A stretch of 64,000 bases of DNA from Fructobacillus pseudoficulneus (GTDB lineage: Bacteria > Bacillota > Bacilli > Lactobacillales > Lactobacillaceae): assembly GCF_900108455.1 (NCBI RefSeq), contig NZ_FNWS01000006.1, positions 30,878 through 94,877 of the forward strand. The letters run 5' to 3'. Shown here in pieces: positions 45,243-53,332 of the stretch. Within the stretch, counting starts at the first letter, position 1; every line of letters begins with the position of its first letter. The notes under the pieces are model-generated. The model saw nothing but the letters and a program-made list of their open reading frames with translations. It made no database searches and was not told the origin of the DNA. The translations under genes and the position numbers were made by a program.

Positions 45243-46523
45243 TTAAACCTGCGCCAATGCCTGGTCCAAATCCGCAATCAAATCATCAACGTTTTCCACA
45301 CCAATTGAAATGCGAATCAAATCCGGTGTTACTCCTGCCGCCTTCAATTCTTCCTCGTTCAGTTGTGCATGAGTGGTTGAGGCCGGATGGATAATCAGTG
45401 ATTTGGCATCAGCAACGTTCGCTAGCAATGAGAACAAGTTCAACTTGCTAATCAACTTCTTGCCGGCCGCTTCACCGCCAGTTAGGCCAATCGTAAAGAT
45501 TGAGCCAACACCATGGGGGAAGTATTTGTCGGCCAAAGCATGGTAAGGGCTGTCCGGCAACTTTGGATACTTAACCCAAGCAACCTTTGGGTGCTTGGCC
45601 AAATAATCCACAACCTTTTCAGCGTTCGAAACGTGCCGCTCAACTCGTAGTGACAAGGATTCCAATCCCTGTAGCAACAAGAATGAGTTGAATGGACTAA
45701 TCGTGGCCCCAAGGTCTCGCAATGTTTCAGCACGAACCTTTGTCGTAAAGGCAGCCGGTGCCAAATCCGCAAAGACCAGTCCGTTATACTGGGCGTTCGG
45801 CTCGGTAAAGCCAGGGTACTTGCCACTCGCCTTATAATCAAAATCACCCTTTTCGACAATCACGCCACCCATCGTGGTCCCGTGCCCACCGATAAACTTC
45901 GTGGCGGAATGCACCACAATGTCGGCACCGTGGTCCAGCGGCTTAATTAAGTAGGACGTACCAAATGTGTTATCCACAATGAACAGAATTTGGTGTTCGT
46001 GGGCAATCTTACCAATTGCTTCAAAATCGACTAGGTTAATATTGGGATTTCCAATACTTTCAACATAAACGGCCTTGGTCTTATCGGTAATTGCCTTGGC
46101 AAAGTTTTCTGGGTCGTCCGGGTCAACGAAAGTCGTTGTGATGCCCAACTTTGGCAGGGTGACGGCAAAGAGGTCGTAAGTACCACCATACAAAGTGCTG
46201 GCAGCAACGATTTCATCCCCCTGGCCAGCAATGTTCAAGATTGCTGCGGTAATGGCAGCGGATCCAGTTGCCAAAGTCACACCGGCCGTCCCATTTTCCA
46301 AAGCAGCCACCCGCTTATCAACGACGTCCGTGGTGGGATTCGTCAACCGGGTATAAATGTTACCGGCCTCCGTTAAACCAAAGCGGTTTGCAGCCTGTTC
46401 GGCGTCCTTAAAGACGTAAGATGTTGTCTGATAAATTGGTACCGCCCGTGAGCCGGTTTCAGGGTCAACTACCTGACCGGCGTGCACTTGTAGGGTTTCA
46501 AAATGTAGTTTTTTTTCAGTCAT
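45243..46523 (-). CDS. metY: O-acetylhomoserine sulfhydrylase
   Basis: 426 aa, longer than the neighbouring PLP enzymes as usual for MetY. Signature segments: L-x-V-H-A-G-Q near 11-17, [10 protein letters not shown], and [11 protein letters not shown] (PLP lysine). It makes homocysteine directly from O-acetylhomoserine and sulfide, giving the cell a route without cysteine. Overlaps metA by 8 bases, so both are translated together; metA supplies its substrate. Confidence 0.92.
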   Translation of the reverse strand: MTEKKLHFETLQVHAGQVVDPETGSRAVPIYQTTSYVFKDAEQAANRFGLTEAGNIYTRLTNPTTDVVDKRVAALENGTAGVTLATGSAAITAAILNIAGQGDEIVAASTLYGGTYDLFAVTLPKLGITTTFVDPDDPENFAKAITDKTKAVYVESIGNPNINLVDFEAIGKIAHEHQILFIVDNTFGTSYLIKPLDHGADIVVHSATKFIGGHGTTMGGVIVEKGDFDYKASGKYPGFTEPNAQYNGLVFADLAPAAFTTKVRAETLRDLGATISPFNSFLLLQGLESLSLRVERHVSNAEKVVDYLAKHPKVAWVKYPKLPDSPYHALADKYFPHGVGSIFTIGLTGGEAAGKKLISKLNLFSLLANVADAKSLIIHPASTTHAQLNEEELKAAGVTPDLIRISIGVENVDDLIADLDQALAQV

Positions 46524-47388
46524 AAATCTTCTCCTTCGTTGTGATTAAATTGAGCCAGTTCTGATACAGCTGACAGCTACTTTGCTGCCAGGTATTTTCA
46601 ATTTCTTCACCCTGGTCATAATAGCCATCGGGATAGTAATTCTTTGGTTCGTGGATAATGGTATGCTTGGCCAAATCACGGCGGTATTCTTGATCAAGCG
46701 TCTGGGTCTGATACTCAGAATGACCAGTAACGTAGGTCTGCTTTTTGTCTAGTGACTGCAAAACCAGTGGTCCTGCCTCTGAGCTAGTTAATAAGACTTG
46801 CAAATTCTCTGGCAAATGCGCTTCGTCGATCACCGATTCCGAATGCCGGGACTGCGGTGTCTTGAAATTTTCAAGGCCGGCCGTCAAAGGACTCTTGCTT
46901 TCAATCGTGTTTGCCCGAAAAATTCCAAACAACTTTTGATTAAGGCCCCGCTTTTGAATGCCAAAGTCATGATAAAGGGCGGCTTGAGCAGACCAACAGG
47001 CGTTAATTGTTTGCCCGACATGCTTTTCGGCCCAGTCTTTGATTTGGCAAAACTCTTTCCAATAATCAACATCTTCAAACTCGAGCTTTTCCACCGGCGC
47101 TCCTGTGATAATCAAACCATCGAAGGTCTGATCTTCAATCTGATGCAGGCAGGCATAACATTTTTTAACATCTTCCCGGCGCACCGTCTTAAACTGATGG
47201 CTACAGGCGTAGAGAAACGTCAATTCAACATCCTGGTCCACCTGGTTTAAAAGCTGTAAAAACTGTTCCTCGGTGTTGGCCTTAGTCGGCATCAAATTCC
47301 AAACTAAGATCCGCAATGGATTCTTTAATTGTTGATTTGGCCATTCTTGCTTGTAGTGCAAGAAACCATTGGTTGCATTGGCGGTCAT
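46516..47388 (-). CDS. metA: Homoserine O-acetyltransferase, MetA family
   Basis: 290 aa. Nucleophile Cys131 (in N-A-C-W-S-A-Q) and His223/Glu225 (G-H-S-E) match the MetA catalytic triad. Residue Glu100 in G-A-P-V-E sits where E. coli MetA has Gly111; Glu at this site is associated with acetyl-CoA rather than succinyl-CoA use, so O-acetylhomoserine is the expected product. This agrees with metY immediately downstream. The preceding CapA-like gene ends 14 bases upstream. Confidence 0.92.
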   Translation of the reverse strand: MTANATNGFLHYKQEWPNQQLKNPLRILVWNLMPTKANTEEQFLQLLNQVDQDVELTFLYACSHQFKTVRREDVKKCYACLHQIEDQTFDGLIITGAPVEKLEFEDVDYWKEFCQIKDWAEKHVGQTINACWSAQAALYHDFGIQKRGLNQKLFGIFRANTIESKSPLTAGLENFKTPQSRHSESVIDEAHLPENLQVLLTSSEAGPLVLQSLDKKQTYVTGHSEYQTQTLDQEYRRDLAKHTIIHEPKNYYPDGYYDQGEEIENTWQQSSCQLYQNWLNLITTKEKIYD

Positions 47389-47402
47389 ATTTTTCCTCCT
47401 GC

Positions 47403-48740
47403 TTATCGAGACTTAGTAGCCAATTCGATGCTGTTTTCCTCTTCGTTCAAGACAAAACTGGTCTGAAATGCACTGCTCAATTCATTTAATCGGTTCAAGA
47501 TATTCAAAGCTTCCTGCTGGTCAGCAATTTTTGGTAATCCCCTTAACACTGGGTTTTCCCTGTTTAACCCTAAGTCAAGTGGAATCAATTTTACTTTTGG
47601 CTCTTCATTCTTAGGAATGCTAATTTCAACACCAATATTTTGCGAAAATTTTCTATCTGCTCCAAAGCCAATAAAGGCACCATCCGCATCAAAAGTTCTT
47701 TTTCCATGTAAATCAGATGGCTTTGAATTGCTAGGCAAACCATACGCTTCATACATTTCAGGCGGGATAATGGAATTTCCAGCTTCAAATTCCATTATTA
47801 AGCTACCCAAATTATAGAAAATCAGCTTTCCTTTATACTCTTCTGCTCCGCGCATAAAATGTGCGCCATGGCCAATGACTATATTGGCCCCTGCATCAAT
47901 TGCTTTGTGAGCTGCATCAACGAAGAAATCGGCAGGTTCATCGGCGTACCAATTCCCGTCTACCCCCTCATGCGTATGCACATCCACAAAGACAAAGTCG
48001 CTACGTTTTTTCGCGTCCTCAATACTTTTTTGCAAATTTTCTATGTCTTCTTGATTGGCTTCGGTTTTAAATTTCGTTTCTTGTCCCCGTTTGAAGAGCA
48101 AATTTTTTTCAAACAATGAGCCAAATTGGAACTGGTCACTTGTTAATTCTGACCAACCTTCCACAACTCTTCCCTGAGCATTACTGGCTGTTAATCCTAA
48201 ATGATTCGAAATTTGTTTGATTTGATCGAACTCATCTTCATTAACTTGATAGACTTCATGCCATCTTAAGGGATTCACCCCCACACGGGCAGGAACACCA
48301 TTACCCGCATTGCTTGCTTTAAAAACGTCTGCCCTAGTTGCCGTTAAACTAATAAAGGCAACCCTCTCTGATTCTGTATCATAAAACTGGGCTAACCTGG
48401 CTTCATCAAGTGATGGGGCTAATCCAGAAGCAATTAAATTGTGTTTTTTGGCGGCGGCTAATGTGTCCTTCATGCCTGCTATGCCAAAATCACCACTGTG
48501 GTTATTAGCAAAGGAGACAAGATTAACCTGCAAATTTTCCAGTTCTTTTAATGCTTCTGGTCGAACTGCTGTCACATAACCGCGACCTGCAGCCACCGTT
48601 TTATCTGCCTCTGGGGTCGTAAATTCCGCATTGGCAAAACTGGCATCTGCAGAGCTAATTTTATTGACTAACTGTTGATCGAGGCGTTTTGCTAAATTTC
48701 TACTCGAAAATAACATGTCTCCGAATAATATTAATTTCAT
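47403..48740 (-). CDS. CapA-family metallophosphatase-like protein
   Basis: 445 aa with no signal peptide or membrane helix. The CapA/PgsA (poly-gamma-glutamate synthesis, calcineurin-like) pattern is visible: G-D at 7-8, N-A-E near 37-39, F-A-N-N-H-x-x-D-F-G (77-86), a D-V-H-T-H-E-G stretch near 253 and I-G-H-G-A-H near 285. In capsule systems CapA is membrane-bound; here it looks cytoplasmic. It lies inside a Met T-box operon between metQ and metA, with 8- and 14-base gaps, so it should be induced by methionine starvation. The reaction is unknown; phosphoester or peptide-related hydrolysis is possible. Confidence 0.82.
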   Translation of the reverse strand: MKLILFGDMLFSSRNLAKRLDQQLVNKISSADASFANAEFTTPEADKTVAAGRGYVTAVRPEALKELENLQVNLVSFANNHSGDFGIAGMKDTLAAAKKHNLIASGLAPSLDEARLAQFYDTESERVAFISLTATRADVFKASNAGNGVPARVGVNPLRWHEVYQVNEDEFDQIKQISNHLGLTASNAQGRVVEGWSELTSDQFQFGSLFEKNLLFKRGQETKFKTEANQEDIENLQKSIEDAKKRSDFVFVDVHTHEGVDGNWYADEPADFFVDAAHKAIDAGANIVIGHGAHFMRGAEEYKGKLIFYNLGSLIMEFEAGNSIIPPEMYEAYGLPSNSKPSDLHGKRTFDADGAFIGFGADRKFSQNIGVEISIPKNEEPKVKLIPLDLGLNRENPVLRGLPKIADQQEALNILNRLNELSSAFQTSFVLNEEENSIELATKSR

Positions 48741-48747
48741 TGCTAAC

Positions 48748-49602
48748 TCACTTTTCTAAATCACTCAAAGATTTATTGACTTCCATTTTTCCTGGATAAT
48801 TCTTCTTAATCCACTTTTGAATTTCTGAGTCGTGGTACAGCTCAACTAATTTCTTATAATCCTTATCGTTACGATGCTTTTGATTGGTAACGATGACATT
48901 AACATTTGCTCGAGTATTTTGGTCTAACTGTTCGTGATAAAGTGAATCCTTAAAGACATTCAACTTAGCCATTTGAGCTGTGTTGTTGTCGATAACGACA
49001 GCTGTAACACCATCATCATGTAACAAATTAGGTGTCGATGTTGAGACGACGGTTTTAATCTTAATGTTCTTCTTATTCGCTGTGATGTCATTTGGGGTAA
49101 GCAAATCATTGACACTATGCTTCTTTAATTCGATTAACCCGGCAGATTCAAGTAACTTCAATCCTCGGCTTTCCGCTGCAGGATCATTGGCGATGGCAAT
49201 TACGCTACCATTGGCAATATCTTTCAAGTTTTTAGTTTTTGATGAATACAATCCCATCGGTTGAATATAACTAGTTCCTAATGCATAAACTTTATTTTTT
49301 GAGTTCGTCTTGTTGTAATTTGTATAAAAAGCATATGACTGGAAAGCATTGGCCTGAATATCATTATTGGCAAGAGCGGTATTTAAACTATTCGAATCTG
49401 TAAAGTCTTTAACCGTGATATCAAGATGAGCTTTTTTAGCAGCATCCGAATTAGCGATATGTTTCCAAACTAAGGTATCTGTCCCTTGAGAACCAAGAAT
49501 GATTTTTTCATTCGAAGTTTCCGGCTTTTTAAACGTAAAACCAACCACCGCGATAACAATTACTACAATCAACAAAATCCAACCAACACGTTTCTTTTTC
49601 AT
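48748..49602 (-). CDS. MetQ-like substrate-binding protein (copy 3)
   Basis: 284 aa, NlpA/MetQ family, diverged from the two copies of the uptake operon. It keeps the D-F-T-D-S-N-S-L-N-T-A-L and D-I-Q-A-N-A-F-Q-S-Y segments and has a hydrophobic helix (about 8-22) without lipobox cysteine. It is the first gene behind the minus-strand Met T-box and has no ATPase or permease beside it, so it presumably uses MetNI encoded 10 kb away. Its ligand may be a methionine precursor or derivative rather than methionine. Confidence 0.85.
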   Translation of the reverse strand: MKKKRVGWILLIVVIVIAVVGFTFKKPETSNEKIILGSQGTDTLVWKHIANSDAAKKAHLDITVKDFTDSNSLNTALANNDIQANAFQSYAFYTNYNKTNSKNKVYALGTSYIQPMGLYSSKTKNLKDIANGSVIAIANDPAAESRGLKLLESAGLIELKKHSVNDLLTPNDITANKKNIKIKTVVSTSTPNLLHDDGVTAVVIDNNTAQMAKLNVFKDSLYHEQLDQNTRANVNVIVTNQKHRNDKDYKKLVELYHDSEIQKWIKKNYPGKMEVNKSLSDLEK

Positions 49603-49658
49603 CTTTTTTCCTCCAAGAAATTACTTTCTAACATGACTTAATCGTCTTTAATTCAACA

Positions 49659-49953
49659 AAAAAGCGCCCCTAGAATTACACATAAAAATGTAATTCTAGG
49701 GGCGCCAAATATGGCACGGTACCACCCTACTGCTGGCTTATTGGCCAACCCTCAAGACACTAATCGAAGCTATCTATCAACACAGTAACGAGTGTTAATC
49801 CGTAAGCGGCTCATTCAAAACTCACCACTTATACCGTAAACAAAGACCATCTTCAATATCCGCTGAAATACCCGTTTGCACCAAATCCAGGCTCTCTGTT
49901 AAAATCAGCTAAATATTTACTCATCTTTTCTCAGTAATTTATAATTTATCTGT
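49659..49953 (-). promoter_or_regulatory. T-box leader, methionine specifier (AUG), for the synthesis operon
   Basis: On the minus strand: stem I with TTGGTGCAAAC, specifier bulge TTGAA-G-ATG (AUG at 49848-49850), T-box core AGGGTGGTACCGTG (49715-49728) and a very strong terminator with 17-base arms (49664-49680, 49689-49705) followed by six T. It controls metQ3-capA-metA-metY-metB-metC. Confidence 0.93.
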
Positions 49954-49960
49954 TGCATGT

Positions 49961-49989
49961 ATAATAATCCGATTTATTTTGCTTGTCAA
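49961..49989 (-). promoter_or_regulatory. Promoter of the methionine synthesis operon
   Basis: Consensus TTGACA, 17 bases, TATTAT on the minus strand, directly before the T-box leader. Confidence 0.88.
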
Positions 49990-50017
49990 CACCAATTAAT
50001 AAAAATTCTAAATAAAA

Positions 50018-50044
50018 AGTTCCCACCCATTTTGAGTGAGAGCT
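50018..50044 (-). terminator. Terminator after the 65-aa protein gene
   Basis: AGTTCCCAC pairs with GTGAGAGCT (one mismatch, one G-U), followed on the minus strand by TTTTTATTT. Confidence 0.7.
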
Positions 50045-50051
50045 AAAATGA

Positions 50052-50249
50052 TTATTTGAATAAATCCGAAACCCCGAAGGTCGTTTTGTGATAAGCCTTG
50101 TTGTAAAGCTTCTTTTTGGGGTTCAACCAACCACGTCCCCGGGTCCCATATCCAGGAATTAGAGCGCGCTTAATTGAACGTTTCATCCGACCGCTTGTGC
50201 GCGCCGACAATGATTTTTTCCAACTTGGTTTCCGCATACCGTACTTCAT
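50052..50249 (-). CDS. Small basic protein, conserved-looking, unknown function
   Basis: 65 aa, extremely rich in Lys/Arg (K-K-S-L-S-A-R-T-S-G-R near 12-22, I-P-G-Y-G-T-R-G-R-G near 31-40). A very strong ribosome site GGGAGGAG lies 6 bases before the ATG and a terminator follows, so it is a real gene. From memory it resembles small proteins (K-A-R-T-T-G-K...I-P-G-Y-G-K-K-G type) spread in lactobacilli and streptococci, often near mobile DNA. A nucleic acid-binding role is possible but not shown. Confidence 0.7.
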   Translation of the reverse strand: MKYGMRKPSWKKSLSARTSGRMKRSIKRALIPGYGTRGRGWLNPKKKLYNKAYHKTTFGVSDLFK

Positions 50250-50430
50250 TTGCTTCTCCTCCCTTGCTTCTCATCACGGTAAGTTGAATATAGCACTTTG
50301 ACTAGAATTATTCTCATTTTAGACAAAAACCAAACTTTCTATGAAAAATTTGCCAAAGGTCTTGAACGAATTCAATCGCAAATCAGCCATTACCTGCTGT
50401 ACAATAGTATCCGTATTGGAGGTTACTACT

Positions 50431-51096
50431 TTGTCAAAAAACACTTTCCCATCACATGAACGCCTGCTTTTTGCCAGCCTATTAACAATGACTGCCGGAT
50501 CGTTAGATGCCTACTCTTATTTAATCCACGGTGAAGTCTTTGCCGGCTTGCAAACTGGAAACCTAATCCTATTAGGGATTAATCTCGGTAAATTACACTT
50601 TGCCACCGCCGGTCATTATTTAATTTCCTTGTTAGCCTTTTGCGTTGGAACAATCATTGTCAAAATGCTACAGCATTTTCTAAAAAGTCGTGGCACGCAG
50701 GCTCCCGTTGAACAACGAACCGTTCTGCTATACATTACCGCCCTACTTATCCTTTCAGCCTTATTAGAGAAGTCAGTACCAAATATCGTCGGTACGTCAA
50801 TCTTGTCCCTCGCAGCCGCTGCGGCCTTACAAGAATTTCGCAAATTAAAGGGTGCCCCATTCATGCCCCTCATGATGACGGGAAACTTCCGTACCCTGTA
50901 TGAAGCATTGTATGAAGCTATCTTTTTGAAAAATAAGCAAATGGCTACCAAAGCCAAGGACATAGCGACCGTTATCTTCACCTTCTTTGCCGGAGCGCTA
51001 ATGATTAGTCTCTTGATTCCATCGATGGGCGGCTATGCGATTCTGATTCCAGCCTTGATTACAATCATGATGACCTGGATCACCATGATTAAATAA
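50431..51096 (+). CDS. YoaK/DUF1275 family membrane protein
   Basis: 221 aa from TTG 50431 with GGAGG 8 bases upstream; the longer frame from 50341 precedes the ribosome site and promoter-like TACAAT (50399-50404). About six membrane helices. The signatures A-G-S-L-D-A-Y-S-Y near 21, G-L-Q-T-G-N-L-I-L-L-G and M-M-T-G-N-F-R mark DUF1275 (YoaK). The function is unknown; members are thought to be transporters. Divergent from the small basic protein gene. Confidence 0.85.
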   Translation: MSKNTFPSHERLLFASLLTMTAGSLDAYSYLIHGEVFAGLQTGNLILLGINLGKLHFATAGHYLISLLAFCVGTIIVKMLQHFLKSRGTQAPVEQRTVLLYITALLILSALLEKSVPNIVGTSILSLAAAAALQEFRKLKGAPFMPLMMTGNFRTLYEALYEAIFLKNKQMATKAKDIATVIFTFFAGALMISLLIPSMGGYAILIPALITIMMTWITMIK

Positions 51097-51247
51097 TTTT
51101 CCTTGTCTCTCCTCTTCATGACGAATAAGCATAAAACATTAATTTTATTTTACAAATATGGCTAAGTATTCTAGAATATAGTTGTATTGTCAGTTAAGAA
51201 GATATGTATTTTGTCATAAAAATACATTGCATTTAGGAGAGAAAAAA

Positions 51248-51604
51248 ATGGATCAAAACGACGCAAGAGTAATTAACAACGGTAGTGTTCCGACAGAAGT
51301 TAAGAAGTGGAACTGGGGTGCTTTCCAGTTCAACATTGCCTGGGGATTGGGAAACAAGACCTACCTCCCATTGTTGTGCTTAATTCCAATTTTTAACATC
51401 GTTTGGATTTTTGTCTGTGGTGCTAAAGGTAACGAATGGGCATGGAAGAAGGGCAACTATCAAGATGTTCAAACTTTCAAAGCAGTTCAAGCAACTTGGA
51501 ACCGTGCCGGTCTGATTATGTTCTTAATCACTGTCGTCTTAGTAGTTCTCTACATTGCCTTTATTGGTGCGATTATTGCTGCTTTGGTAAATAGCGTTAA
51601 TTAA
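51248..51604 (+). CDS. Small membrane protein of unknown function
   Basis: 118 aa from the ATG at 51248 (AGGAGAG upstream); the longer frame to 51182 is not needed. The first part is soluble and Trp-rich (K-K-W-N-W-G-A-F near 20, then W-G-L-G-N-K-T-Y). Two hydrophobic segments follow (about 42-58 and 92-116). The W-N-W-G-A-F...W-G...N-K-T-Y pattern recurs in small membrane proteins of lactobacilli and enterococci with no assigned role. Monocistronic with a terminator. Confidence 0.7.
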   Translation: MDQNDARVINNGSVPTEVKKWNWGAFQFNIAWGLGNKTYLPLLCLIPIFNIVWIFVCGAKGNEWAWKKGNYQDVQTFKAVQATWNRAGLIMFLITVVLVVLYIAFIGAIIAALVNSVN

Positions 51605-51638
51605 TTCATCCTTTTTGGGATAGAAATCTTTTACACAA

Positions 51639-51678
51639 AAAACTCTGCACAAATCGGCAATGATGGGTGCAGAGTTTT
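51639..51678 (+). terminator. Terminator after the 118-aa membrane protein
   Basis: AAAACTCTGCAC pairs perfectly with GTGCAGAGTTTT around a 16-base loop, followed by T. Confidence 0.85.
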
Positions 51679-51737
51679 TATATCCTCATCAAATACGGAA
51701 TAAAATCAATGATAATACAAAATCAAGAAAACAAAAA

Positions 51738-51778
51738 AAACGCTCTATATCAACCATTAAGGCTAATATAAAGTGTTT
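51738..51778 (-). terminator. Terminator of the tRNA-Leu/tRNA-Thr unit
   Basis: AAACGCTCTATAT/ATATAAAGTGTTT pair with one mismatch and one wobble; the minus strand then has a run of eight T. Confidence 0.7.
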
Positions 51779-51806
51779 TTTAAATTGTGCTGTATTTTAG
51801 CAAAGA

Positions 51807-51879
51807 TGCCGACTAGCGGACTCAAACCGCTGACCCCCTCATTACTAGTGAGGTGCTCTATCAACTGAGCTAAGTCGGC
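51807..51879 (-). tRNA. tRNA-Thr(AGU)
   Basis: 73-base cloverleaf: acceptor GCCGACT/AGTCGGC with A73, D-arm GCTC/GAGC, anticodon stem CCTCA/TGAGG with loop CTAGTAA. The anticodon is AGU (codon ACU). A34 would have to be deaminated to inosine by a TadA-like enzyme to read ACC and ACA. In most bacteria only tRNA-Arg(ACG) begins with A34. Confidence 0.9.
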
Positions 51880-51948
51880 AAAGTCAGTACCTAAATATTA
51901 TAGCAAATGCTACTCGATACTACAACAATATTTTTTCAAATATCGTCA

Positions 51949-52030
51949 TACGGATGACAGGAATCGAACCTGCACGGATTACTCCACTGGAACCTAAATC
52001 CAGCGCGTCTGCCAGTTCCGCCACATCCGC
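51949..52030 (-). tRNA. tRNA-Leu(UAG)
   Basis: 82 bases with a long variable arm as expected for Leu. Anticodon stem CTGGA/TCCAG with loop TTTAGGT gives anticodon UAG (codon CUA). The acceptor stem has a G1-U72 wobble at its end. It is transcribed ahead of tRNA-Thr(AGU) and probably with it. Confidence 0.93.
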
Positions 52031-52156
52031 AAAGTGCTTTGTTACTGCTTTTAGCAACCATTTAATAATACTGGATTTTCCTATGCCCGTCAAGCATTAT
52101 TTTAGAAACTTTTTTGGCTAAAATTTACCTGCCTAACCATTCCATCCCGCAACAAT

Positions 52157-52185
52157 AAAAAAGCACCGAGGCTACCCTCAGTGCT
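52157..52185 (-). terminator. Terminator overlapping the stop codon of the AI-2E family gene
   Basis: AGCAC-x-GAGG pairs with CCTC-x-GTGCT, and the minus strand continues with TTTTTTATTG. The stop codon (52178-52180) lies within the stem. Confidence 0.8.
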
Positions 52186-53332
52186 CATCACCATCGTCAA
52201 GTTCCTGATCAACTAACTCTAAGACAGCATCATTTTTATTTTGCGAAACATGCAACTTATAGGCATACAAGGCAATTGTCCTGATAATGGCGTAAACCGG
52301 CACGACAATAATCATACCGACCATTCCCCACAGGTTCCCTGCCCCAAGTAAAAGCAGCATCACTGTCAAAGGATGAATCTTTAGGCTCTTACCAATCAAA
52401 GCCGGATAGATAATCGATCCATTAACCTGTTGAACAATGGCCATCGTAATTGCAATCCCAATCGTCATCTTCCATGAAATTGACAAGGCGACCACTACCG
52501 CCGGAATCACACCAATAAAGGGACCAACGTAGGGCACAATATTCGCTACCCCAGCCACAAAGCCAAGTAACCAAATATAGGGCAAACCAGTCAACCAGTA
52601 ACCAATGCTCATGGCAAAGCCAACAAAGACCATTTGAATCGCTTGACCAGAGATATAACGCTCAATCGTCTTATCCAGCTGTCCTCCAAGTTCAAAGACA
52701 TCCTTTGCCTTATTCTTTGGAAAAAAATTTTTAACGGCTGGTAAGAAATGGTCGGCATCATTCAACATGTAAAACAGAATGATTGGTACCATCAGGGCGT
52801 TAATCGTAAAGGAGGTCGTTCCCATAATGACCGATTGGAGCGTTCCGGCCGTTAACGACAGCAAGGACGTGCCGTATTTGGTGATTGTATTTTTAATTTC
52901 GTCATCGGAAATTGTAATATTCAAGCGTTTAAACCATGATTCGTGCATGATTTCATTGGCATAATTCTGAGCATGCCTAATGACCGACGGCAAAGAAGCA
53001 ATCATATTGGTGATTTCGTTTAAAATCAACGGCACAAAGATTACAAAAGCCCCAACGACCACCAACAAAAACAAGGTAAAGGTAATCCAAACGGCCAAAG
53101 TCCGAGGCATTTGCCAACCCTTAATCTTGATTTTCTCAATTGCCTTCATGATGGGCTTCAACACGTAGTACAAGAAGCCCGCCACCAGCAATGGCATAAA
53201 GACGGTATTGGCGAAGACTGCCAAAGGATGCATCAAAAAGTCAAAGCGAAAAACCAAAAAGATCAGGCAGGCCAACGCTAGGGCTTCAATTGTCCAAAAA
53301 AAGATGTGCTTGAATTTATCATTTGGAAACAT
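52178..53332 (-). CDS. AI-2E family transporter (PerM/YdiK-like)
   Basis: 384 aa from the ATG at 53332 (GGGAGAG 7 bases upstream); a TTG two codons earlier is too close to that site. About eight membrane helices in the AI-2 exporter superfamily pattern, with G-L-P-Y-I-W-L-L-G near 255, N-I-V-P-Y-V-G-P-F-I-G near 272 and a conserved H-P-L-T-V-M near 327. Relatives export autoinducer-2 or exchange Na+/H+; the role here is open. It overlaps the 3' end of mutY by 14 bases and shares its transcript. Confidence 0.85.
   Translation of the reverse strand: MFPNDKFKHIFFWTIEALALACLIFLVFRFDFLMHPLAVFANTVFMPLLVAGFLYYVLKPIMKAIEKIKIKGWQMPRTLAVWITFTLFLLVVVGAFVIFVPLILNEITNMIASLPSVIRHAQNYANEIMHESWFKRLNITISDDEIKNTITKYGTSLLSLTAGTLQSVIMGTTSFTINALMVPIILFYMLNDADHFLPAVKNFFPKNKAKDVFELGGQLDKTIERYISGQAIQMVFVGFAMSIGYWLTGLPYIWLLGFVAGVANIVPYVGPFIGVIPAVVVALSISWKMTIGIAITMAIVQQVNGSIIYPALIGKSLKIHPLTVMLLLLGAGNLWGMVGMIIVVPVYAIIRTIALYAYKLHVSQNKNDAVLELVDQELDDGDEH

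Noticed and set aside
46798..47250. 150-codon plus-strand frame inside metA
   Set aside because: Antisense to a gene with intact catalytic residues; no start signals.
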